Assembly (NCBI GenBank): GCA_041552055.1
Contig: JBFELO010000036.1
Coordinates: 1 to 35,603 of the forward strand
Direction: 5' to 3'
From: JBFELO01 sp041552055
GTDB lineage: Bacteria > Acidobacteriota > Thermoanaerobaculia > Thermoanaerobaculales > Sulfomarinibacteraceae
DNA: 35,603 nt
Made by a program: the position numbers and the translations under genes. The notes under the pieces were generated by a model that was not told the origin of the DNA, made no database searches, and was given only the letters and a program-made list of their open reading frames with translations. Positions within the stretch are counted from its first letter, which is position 1; each line of letters opens with the position of its first letter. This document shows positions 22,249-28,868 of this stretch, in pieces.

Positions 22249-23262
22249 ATGAGCAGCACATATTCCAACATCGCGGGGGACTTCGGTTTTGACGGTCGCG
22301 TGGAGATCGTCTCCGCGAAACACCCCGTCCACGACCTCGACCAGGTCCGCGCCGAGATCTGGAATGACCTTTACGCGGCGCTGCCGCGGATCGACTCGAA
22401 GTACTTCTATGACGACAGGGGCTCGCATCTGTTCGAGGACATCACCCGGCTCCCCGAGTACTACCAGACACGAACCGAGGAAAGCTTGCTCGAGTCGATC
22501 GCCGACGACATCGTCGCCCTCACGGGTCCTCGTGAGCTGGTCGAGCTCGGGTCAGGCGCCGGCCGCAAGATTCACCTGCTGCTCGACGCGATGCGACGGA
22601 GTGGCACCCTCGAGCGGTGTTCCCTGCTCGACGTCAACGCGGCTTTTCTCGCAGCTTCGGCCGAGCGCCTCGCGGCCGACTACCGCGGGCTCGAGGTGCA
22701 GGGTATTGTCGGGGATTTCTTTCACGATCTCCAGGCGGTGGGCGCAGGCCGCGACCGACTGTTCCTCTTCCTCGCCGGAACCATCGGCAACATCCATCCG
22801 GATCGTCTCCCGGGCTTCCTCGCCCAGATTCGACGCGTGCTCGGGCAGTACGACACGTTTTTGGTCGGCCTCGACCTGATCAAGGACACCAGGATCCTGG
22901 AAGACGCATACAACGATAGAGCCGGGGTGACCGCGGAGTTCAACCGCAACATCCTGCGGGTGCTCAACCGGCGCTTCGGCACCGACTTCGAGACCGACGC
23001 GTTCGAGCACGTCGCGTTCTACGACGCCGAGCGGGAGTGGATTGAAATGCGGCTCCGAGCGCTCCGCCCCACCTCGGTGTCGCTCGACTCTCAGAACGAG
23101 CAGATTCGGTTCGACACCGGGGACGAGATCCGGACCGAGATTAGCTGCAAGTACACACGGCTGTCATTCGTGGAGACGCTTTTTGGGACCGGCCTCGAGC
23201 TGTGGCGGTGGTGGACCGACCCAGACGAGCTGTTCGCGCTCGCGCTCGTACGGCCGATTTGA
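22249..23262 (+). CDS. egtD: L-histidine N-alpha-methyltransferase
   Basis: A 337-aa SAM-dependent methyltransferase of the EgtD family. Typical segments are PRIDSKYFYDDRGSHLFEDITRLPEYYQTRTE, the SAM-binding LVELGSGAGRKI, DVNAAFL, FLFLAGTIGNI, and the C-terminal EISCKYTR with a nearby acidic/aromatic pocket. It converts histidine to hercynine (trimethylhistidine), the first ergothioneine step. The ATG at 22249 is preferred; an open frame from 22180 starts with TTG overlapping the previous gene and adds a non-conserved stretch. The 65-base gap holds a TACTCT box at about 22206, possibly an internal promoter. EgtB follows after 20 bases. Confidence 0.94.
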   Translation: MSSTYSNIAGDFGFDGRVEIVSAKHPVHDLDQVRAEIWNDLYAALPRIDSKYFYDDRGSHLFEDITRLPEYYQTRTEESLLESIADDIVALTGPRELVELGSGAGRKIHLLLDAMRRSGTLERCSLLDVNAAFLAASAERLAADYRGLEVQGIVGDFFHDLQAVGAGRDRLFLFLAGTIGNIHPDRLPGFLAQIRRVLGQYDTFLVGLDLIKDTRILEDAYNDRAGVTAEFNRNILRVLNRRFGTDFETDAFEHVAFYDAEREWIEMRLRALRPTSVSLDSQNEQIRFDTGDEIRTEISCKYTRLSFVETLFGTGLELWRWWTDPDELFALALVRPI

Positions 23263-23282
23263 TCCGTTGACATGGTGCGTCC

Positions 23283-24596
23283 ATGAATCAAGCGATCGAA
23301 ACTCGCCTCCGAGACATCTGGCGACGCTCCGACCAGATCTTCGACCTGATCGATCCCGGCGCGATGTACGAGCAGCCGATCCGCCTCCGCCATCCCGTCG
23401 TCTTCTACCTCGGCCACCTGCCGGCCTTCTCGTTCAACCAGGTGTGCCGCGGCCTTCTGGGCGTGCCCTCCTTCCGACCCGAATTCGACGAACTGTTCGA
23501 GCGCGGCATCGATCCGATCGGGGTGGACGCCCACGACTCCGGAGCCGAATGGCCGACGATCGACGAGGTGCTCGAGTACCGTGACCGCGTTCGCGAGGCG
23601 CTGCTGGCGGCCATCGAGCCGGTCTCCGCCCTGTCGGATCGCGACCCGCTCGCGGCCAAGGGGCGGATTTTCGCGGTCGCGCTCGAGCATGAAATGATGC
23701 ACCACGAGACGCTTCAGTACATGTTCCAGCGGCTGCCAATGGACTGGAAGAGACGACCCCATGCGCTGCCGGGCTACGAATCTCACGGAGGTGGCCCGGC
23801 CGGTACTGTTGAGGTCGAGGGCGGCCCCGTCGGCCTCGGCGCCGACTTCGACTCGATCGACTTCGGCTGGGACAACGAGTTTCCCGAGCTCACAGTAGAC
23901 GTCGCTGGTTTCCACATCGACCGCACGCCGGTGCGGAACGGAGAGTATCTGGAGTTCGTCCTCGACAACGGCTATCAGAGGCCGGAGCTCTGGTCCGGAC
24001 AGGACTGGCAGTGGCGCGAACGGATCGGTCTCGATCACCCCGTCTTCTGGTCGGGCGAGGACGGCCACTGGCGGTATCACACGATGTTCGACAGGATCGC
24101 TGTCGATAGGGCCATCGACTGGCCGGTGTACGTGAGCCTCGCCGAGGCCCGGGCCTACTGTCGCTGGCGGGGATGCCGCCTGCCGACCGAGGCCGAGTTT
24201 CACCGCGCCGCCTACGCGACTCCGGGCGGTGCGACCCGTCAGTACCCTTGGGGTGACGATGCGCCGCGGCCGGAGCACGGCAACTTCGATTTTCGACACT
24301 GGGCGCCGACACCCGTGGGAGCTCACCCGACCGGTGATTCGGCGTGGGGTGTGTCCGAGCTCGTCGGTAACGGCTGGGAGTGGACCGAGACGGCGTTCGC
24401 TCCGTTCCCGGGTTTCGAGGCCTACATCCCCAGCTACCCCGGCTACTCCGCCGACTTCTTCGACGGTCGCCACTTCGTCATGCTGGGCGCCTCCTGGGCG
24501 ACTCCGGCGGGGCTGATCAGACGGTCGTTCCGTAACTGGTTCCAGGACCGTTATCCATACATGTTCGCCAAGTTCAGAGGCGTCTCCTCGAGCTGA
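23283..24596 (+). CDS. egtB: Ergothioneine biosynthesis protein, hercynine sulfoxide synthase
   Basis: A 437-aa non-haem iron enzyme. The N-terminal DinB-like domain supplies the iron ligands: His45 (YLGHLPAF) plus His136 and His140 (EHEMMHHETL). The C-terminal formylglycine-generating-enzyme-like fold runs from about residue 195 to the end, with FHIDRTPVRNGEYLEFV, CRLPTEAEFHRAAY, ELVGNGWEWTETAF and RSFRNWFQDRYPYMFAKFRGV. It joins a thiol (gamma-glutamylcysteine or cysteine) to hercynine with oxygen, forming a C-S bonded sulfoxide. No egtA, egtC or egtE is in the window, so the thiol donor cannot be fixed from context; a cysteine-using type would need no egtA or egtC. The close spacing after egtD indicates cotranscription. 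Confidence 0.93.
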   Translation: MNQAIETRLRDIWRRSDQIFDLIDPGAMYEQPIRLRHPVVFYLGHLPAFSFNQVCRGLLGVPSFRPEFDELFERGIDPIGVDAHDSGAEWPTIDEVLEYRDRVREALLAAIEPVSALSDRDPLAAKGRIFAVALEHEMMHHETLQYMFQRLPMDWKRRPHALPGYESHGGGPAGTVEVEGGPVGLGADFDSIDFGWDNEFPELTVDVAGFHIDRTPVRNGEYLEFVLDNGYQRPELWSGQDWQWRERIGLDHPVFWSGEDGHWRYHTMFDRIAVDRAIDWPVYVSLAEARAYCRWRGCRLPTEAEFHRAAYATPGGATRQYPWGDDAPRPEHGNFDFRHWAPTPVGAHPTGDSAWGVSELVGNGWEWTETAFAPFPGFEAYIPSYPGYSADFFDGRHFVMLGASWATPAGLIRRSFRNWFQDRYPYMFAKFRGVSSS

Positions 24597-24633
24597 TCCA
24601 GGTGCTGCGGCACGACGGAGGTAACGACACCAG

Positions 24634-26580
24634 ATGGCCGACACGACACTGCAGTGGCACAGAGTGACCGGACTCCACGAGCTGCCCGAGGGACGGGTCG
24701 TGACCGTCACCGCCGGCGGCGAGAGCGTTGCACTGACTCATTTCGAGGGGCGGTACGCGGCGCTGTGCAACGTGTGCCCCCACCAGGGCGGTCCGCTCGG
24801 CGAGGGTTCGATCGAAAACGGCTGGCTCCGTTGCCCCTGGCACGGGTGGGATTTCCATCCGACCACCGGCGCCTCACCGGGCGGATACGAGGACGGTGTC
24901 GCCACCTACCCGGTCGAGGTCCGCGAAGACGGCGTCTACGTCGGCATCCCGGTGGCGGAGCCCCGCAACCGAACCGTCTCCGACGTGATGGTGGAGACGA
25001 TGGTCGGCTGGGGGGTCAGCCACGTGTTCGGCATGGTCGGTCACTCCAACCTTGGCCTCGCCGACGCGCTCCGGGTTCAGGAGGAGGCCGGCAGACTGAC
25101 CTACGTCGGCGTCCGACATGAGGGGGCCGCGTCGTTCGCCGCGTCCGCGTTCGCCAAACTCACCGGCAGGCCTGCAGCCTGCCTGTCGATCGCCGGGCCG
25201 GGAGCCACCAACCTCCTGACGGGCCTGTGGGACGCCAAGGTGGACCGGGCCCCGGTACTGGCTCTGACCGGCCAGGTGGACACCCAGGTGCTGGGGCCCG
25301 GGGCGTTCCAAGAGCTGGACCTGGCGGCGGTATACCAACCCGTCGCCGCCTGGAGCCAGACCGTGCTTCCCTCCAGCCGCCACGCGGAACTGATGTCGCT
25401 CGCACTCAAACACGCAATCCAGCTCCGGGACGTGGCACACCTGGTCTTTCCCGACGAGGTCCAGGTGTTGCCAGTTTCCAAAGACACGACGCCGACAGAA
25501 CCTGTCGGTCGGCTGACGGCGATGGAGATCGCACCAGCGGAGAGCTCGCTCGAGGTCGCGGTCCAGCGCCTGCGTCACGCCAAACGGCCAGTGATCATCG
25601 TCGGCCACGGTGCGCGCGGTCATATGGACGACGTGGTCGCGCTCGCCGACCGACTCCACTGCCCGATTGTCACCACGTTCAAAGGCAAGGGCCTGATCTC
25701 GGACCACCACCCGCTCGGCTGCGGCGTACTGGGGCGGAGCGGCACACCGATCGCATCGTGGTTCATGAACGAGTCCGACCTGTTGGTCGTCTTCGGCGCG
25801 TCGTTCTCCAACCACACGGGGATCACTCCAAAAAAGCCTATCGTCCACGTCGACTTCGATCCGATCGCCATGGGCCGGAAGCACGCGGTGGAGGTCTCCG
25901 TGCTGGGACACATCGCGGTCACCGCCCGGTTGCTCACAGCCCGGCTCGGAGACGACCTCCCCTCGACGGACCAGCGTCCCGAGATTGCCGACCGGTGGCG
26001 CGTGTGGCGTGCCGAGAAGGAGCGGCGACTCCGCGATGATCGAGGGCGCGGCATCAACTCCGCGTCGGTCTTCGCATCGATGACCCGGCAGCTTCCGGAC
26101 AACGCGGTCATCGCCGTCGACGTGGGCAACAACACCTACTCGTTCGGCCGTTACTTCGAGTGCACCGCCCAGTCGGTGCTGATGTCGGGCTACCTCGGGT
26201 CGATCGGATTCGGGTACCCGGCGGCGATCGGCGCGTGGGCGGCGGCACCCGACCGTCCGATCGTCGCGGTCACCGGGGATGGCGGCTTCGGACAGTACAT
26301 GGCCGAGATCACCACAGCCGTAAAGTACGGCATGAAGATCACCCACGTCCTACTCAACAACTCCGAACTGGGCAAGATCTCGAAGGAGCAGCGGTCGGCC
26401 CACTTCCCGGTGTGGCAGACGGCGCTGGTCAACCCCGACTTCGCACGCTTCGCGGAAAGCTGCGGCGCCCTAGGCATAAGGGTCACGGATACCAGACGCC
26501 TCGACGAGGCGCTCGGCGATGCGCTGTCTCACGACGGGCCGTCGCTGGTGGAGGTCATCACCGATCCCGAACTCGTGTGA
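24634..26580 (+). CDS. Rieske [2Fe-2S] - thiamine-diphosphate enzyme fusion
   Basis: A 648-aa two-part protein in one unbroken frame. Residues 1-108 are a Rieske ferredoxin domain with both cluster motifs: Cys48-Pro-His50 and Cys67-Pro-Trp-His70, separated by 16 residues. Residues 111-648 are a full acetolactate-synthase/pyruvate-oxidase-like ThDP enzyme. This part has the PYR domain with catalytic Glu163 (RHEGAASFAASAFA), the QELDLAAVYQPVAAWSQ helix seen in pyruvate oxidases, a central domain (VIIVGHGARG) that may bind FAD, and a PP domain with GDG (548-550)...N575 (GDGX24N). It probably decarboxylates a 2-oxo acid and passes electrons via flavin to the cluster. GGAGGT about 10 bases before the ATG fixes the start, and 37 bases separate it from egtB. 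The substrate and acceptor are unknown. Confidence 0.88.
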   Translation: MADTTLQWHRVTGLHELPEGRVVTVTAGGESVALTHFEGRYAALCNVCPHQGGPLGEGSIENGWLRCPWHGWDFHPTTGASPGGYEDGVATYPVEVREDGVYVGIPVAEPRNRTVSDVMVETMVGWGVSHVFGMVGHSNLGLADALRVQEEAGRLTYVGVRHEGAASFAASAFAKLTGRPAACLSIAGPGATNLLTGLWDAKVDRAPVLALTGQVDTQVLGPGAFQELDLAAVYQPVAAWSQTVLPSSRHAELMSLALKHAIQLRDVAHLVFPDEVQVLPVSKDTTPTEPVGRLTAMEIAPAESSLEVAVQRLRHAKRPVIIVGHGARGHMDDVVALADRLHCPIVTTFKGKGLISDHHPLGCGVLGRSGTPIASWFMNESDLLVVFGASFSNHTGITPKKPIVHVDFDPIAMGRKHAVEVSVLGHIAVTARLLTARLGDDLPSTDQRPEIADRWRVWRAEKERRLRDDRGRGINSASVFASMTRQLPDNAVIAVDVGNNTYSFGRYFECTAQSVLMSGYLGSIGFGYPAAIGAWAAAPDRPIVAVTGDGGFGQYMAEITTAVKYGMKITHVLLNNSELGKISKEQRSAHFPVWQTALVNPDFARFAESCGALGIRVTDTRRLDEALGDALSHDGPSLVEVITDPELV

Positions 26581-26683
26581 CGGCACGGGCTCTCGCGAAT
26601 CCGAACCGGGAACAGGTGGGGCGGCGTGCCGGTGTATCCTCAATAGAGAATCGAGGTCAACCGCAGCCCAAGGGAGGACGTGC

Positions 26684-27079
26684 ATGTTCCTGACAATGCT
26701 CAACGACGAGGAGAAGCGAGCGTTCGCGCTTCTGGCAGAGAAGATGATCGAGGCGGACGGCATCGTGGTGGGGCGCGAGGCAGCAACGATTGCCGCGTAC
26801 AAGGGCGAGATGGGTCTCGAAGCCCCATCCGGAGGTGAGAATCAGGACATCGAGGACCTCGCCGCGGTCTTCGACAGCCGTCGCTCCAGGGTCGTGGCGC
26901 TGCTCGAGTTGATCGGGCTTGGTTACTCCGACACCAGCTTCAGCGTCACCGAGCGGTCACTCGTGTTCGCCCTGGCCCGGGCGATGAATATCGAAGCCGA
27001 CACCCTGGTCGATCTCGAGGCGTGGGTGCAGCAGCACGTCCGGCTGATCCGCCAGGCGATGGAACTCCTGCGAGAGTAG
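26684..27079 (+). CDS. TerB-like (tellurite-resistance-fold) small protein
   Basis: A 131-aa helical, acidic protein. The segment LNDEEKRAFALLAEKMIEADGIVVGREAATIAAYKGEMGL is typical of TerB/DjlA-type domains, which have a bundle of helices and acidic residues that may bind metal. The second half (FSVTERSLVFALARAMNIEADTLVDLEAWV) repeats the pattern. The molecular role of TerB-like domains is not settled; links to membrane or metal stress are known for the family. GGGAGG 6-7 bases upstream supports the ATG at 26684. A TATCCT box near 26636 could give it its own promoter, although it lies only 104 bases after the Rieske-ThDP gene and may read through from it. Confidence 0.7.
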   Translation: MFLTMLNDEEKRAFALLAEKMIEADGIVVGREAATIAAYKGEMGLEAPSGGENQDIEDLAAVFDSRRSRVVALLELIGLGYSDTSFSVTERSLVFALARAMNIEADTLVDLEAWVQQHVRLIRQAMELLRE

Positions 27080-27110
27080 TCCTCCGTCCTCACTTCGCCG
27101 ATCAGTCGTG

Positions 27111-27183
27111 CCCGTATCCGTATCCGTATCCGTACCCTACATGAACGCGTAGCGCTCGGAAAAGGAGACGGAAACGGATACGG
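27111..27183. repeat. Inverted hexamer repeat (element D)
   Basis: The left arm 27111-27137 is CCCGTATCCGTATCCGTATC followed by CGTACCC. The right arm 27164-27183 is GGAGACGGAAACGGATACGG, whose complement reads CCGTATCCGTTTCCGTCTCC. The arms are separated by 26 bases and can form a long hairpin. It sits in the 170-base gap between convergent genes, where it could end transcription from both sides. Nothing else is seen in that gap. Confidence 0.65.
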
Positions 27184-27249
27184 TCATCGCGAGGAAACTC
27201 GTCCAGGGAGCATGATCCACCTCATCAGGCTGCACGGGCATGATGCCTG

Positions 27250-28146
27250 TCAGAAGAGAACCGAACCGATCACGAGGGTGACGGCCAATACTGTGTTGGT
27301 CGTCAGGTTCCAGACCACGTTCGCTCCCAGGGCTGGGATCGGAACCGGCCGTTCGATGTCGCCGGCCACCCACCCGAACGGCTTCGCCAGCAACAGCGAA
27401 GGCAGTGCCGCCACCAGGCAGACGGCAGGCAGCGCTCCCACCACCACCGCGATGACGATGACGGACGGTGTCGCCAGCGCTGCCGCTGCGTAGATCCACG
27501 CCGCGGTCCGCCGGCCGAACAAGATCACCAGGTTGCGACGCCCGCCCTCGCGATCCGCCCCCTCATCTGGAAACTCGTTGAGTAGCAGCAGGTTGAATGT
27601 CATGAATGTGGCCGGCAACGCAGCCGCCCACGCCGCCGGACCGACCGTGCCGTCCTGCACGAGTGCGGTCCCGAGCACCGGCAGCCCGCCGAGCCCGAGC
27701 CCGGCCGCGATCTCGCCGATACCAACACGCGCAAGCACGTCGGTGTAGGCGAGCACGCTGATCGCCCCGATCACCACGATCGGCACCAACGGCCAACCGA
27801 CCGCGGAGACGAGATAGACGCCCACCGCGAGACCGAGCGCTGCACATGTGAGACCGAACGCCAGTGCCGAACTCGGGCTCATCCTGCCCTGCGGCAAAGT
27901 GCCGCTGCCGCCGGAGAAGGGCGTCCGTTCGGTTGCAAGGTCGATCCCGGTCCGCATGTCACTCCACTCGTTGAGGATATTGACCGCCATGTGGAGGGCG
28001 ACCAAACCCAAGAGCGCCAACAACGTGCGCGACCAGCTGAAGTGGCCATCGAAGACGCCGGCCGCACCGCCCACTGCCACGAGGGTGACCGGCAGCAGCA
28101 GAAACGGCGCCCGGGCTACCCCTGCAAAGTGCTTGAACGTCTCCAT
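27250..28146 (-). CDS. UbiA-family prenyltransferase, MenA-like
   Basis: A 298-aa membrane protein with about eight helices. Two aspartate-rich motifs bind magnesium-diphosphate: NILNEWSDMRTGID (about 59-72) and NEFPDEGADREGGRRNL (about 190-206). The TPFSGGSGTLPQG segment after the first motif is characteristic of 1,4-dihydroxy-2-naphthoate prenyltransferases, so menaquinone synthesis is the best guess. No other men or ubi gene is nearby to confirm it. The ATG at 28146 has a TATACT box 8 bases upstream and no Shine-Dalgarno, again suggesting leaderless expression. An in-frame extension to 28302 is polar, non-conserved and overlaps the divergent sigma-factor gene. Confidence 0.85.
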   Translation of the reverse strand: METFKHFAGVARAPFLLLPVTLVAVGGAAGVFDGHFSWSRTLLALLGLVALHMAVNILNEWSDMRTGIDLATERTPFSGGSGTLPQGRMSPSSALAFGLTCAALGLAVGVYLVSAVGWPLVPIVVIGAISVLAYTDVLARVGIGEIAAGLGLGGLPVLGTALVQDGTVGPAAWAAALPATFMTFNLLLLNEFPDEGADREGGRRNLVILFGRRTAAWIYAAAALATPSVIVIAVVVGALPAVCLVAALPSLLLAKPFGWVAGDIERPVPIPALGANVVWNLTTNTVLAVTLVIGSVLF

Positions 28147-28154
28147 GTCCACGA

Positions 28155-28160
28155 AGTATA
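28155..28160 (-). promoter_or_regulatory. Candidate -10 box (TATACT), near-leaderless
   Basis: The minus strand reads TATACT, then 8 bases, then the ATG at 28146. It is close to the TATAAT consensus. No clear -35 box is seen. Confidence 0.5.
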
Positions 28161-28277
28161 GCCGCACGTTGTCGTTGCTGAGGCTGTATCCGTCCCCACA
28201 TCTCAGGATTCCTGCGTTCCCGGTTTCTTTTCGCGGACTCGGGTTGTCTAACTGGTACCATGAGGATCTCAGCCACC

Positions 28278-28868
28278 ATGACCGAGGTCGACCACCCCCC
28301 ACAACCTCCAGCCGAGCAGAATCGGGTGATCGACGAGCGGGATCTGCTGCGGGCGATGACGACCGGTGACCGTGAGGCTGCGTCCGAGCTGGTCGATCGC
28401 ACCTACTCCTCGATATACGCCGCGCTGTTCCGATTCACTGGGGGCGACGAGGAGTTGGCCGCCGATCTGACCCAGGAGACCTACCGCAAGGCGTGGTCGG
28501 CGCTGCCGCGGTTCGACGGCCGGTCGCGCTTCGGAACCTGGCTGTACCGGATCGCCTACACCACCTTCCTCAACCACGTCCGGCGGCCTCGACGTCTGGT
28601 TCCGATGGAGCCGGGTCACGAGAGGACCGCTGTCGAGCCCGCCGCCACCAGCGAATCGTTGCTCGAGCGCTCTCAGGAGGCGAGCAGGCTGCGCCGCGCA
28701 GTCCTCGACCTCCCGGAGGAGCTCCGACTCGCGGTCACCGCGAGGTATTGGGGAGAGGTTCCCGTGCGCGAGATCGCCCGGCTCGAGGGGATCACCCAGC
28801 CGGCGGTGCGCAAGCGGATCAAGCGCGCGCTGAAGATCCTCGGCCACGCGATGGAGGTGGCGTCATGA
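28278..28868 (+). CDS. ECF-type RNA polymerase sigma factor
   Basis: A 196-aa sigma factor. Region 2 (about 22-95) has LVDRTYSSIYAALFRFTGG, AADLTQETYRKAWSALPRF and RSRFGTWLYRIAYTTFLNHVRR. Region 4 (about 135-190) has LDLPEELRLAVTARYWGEVPVREIARLEG with the helix-turn-helix ITQPAVRKRIKRALK. The region 3 linker is absent, as expected for the ECF group. The start is either the ATG at 28260 or the one at 28278; 28278 is preferred because GAGGA lies about 10 bases upstream and a TACCAT box (28256-28261) would place the transcript start between the two. Its stop overlaps the next start in ATGA, so it is translationally coupled to the VWA protein, which is a probable regulator of this sigma factor. 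Confidence 0.9.
   Translation: MTEVDHPPQPPAEQNRVIDERDLLRAMTTGDREAASELVDRTYSSIYAALFRFTGGDEELAADLTQETYRKAWSALPRFDGRSRFGTWLYRIAYTTFLNHVRRPRRLVPMEPGHERTAVEPAATSESLLERSQEASRLRRAVLDLPEELRLAVTARYWGEVPVREIARLEGITQPAVRKRIKRALKILGHAMEVAS

Noticed and set aside
23283..24596. Reading the protein as a sulfatase-modifying (formylglycine-generating) enzyme
   Set aside because: It has the FGE-like fold, but the N-terminal DinB iron ligands and egtD next door identify EgtB.
23091..24710. 539-codon minus-strand frame opposite egtB
   Set aside because: The coding strand carries complete EgtB motifs; the opposite frame is a GC-rich shadow.
24874..26346. 490-codon minus-strand frame opposite the Rieske-ThDP gene
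   Set aside because: It has no domain and lies entirely opposite a well-supported gene.
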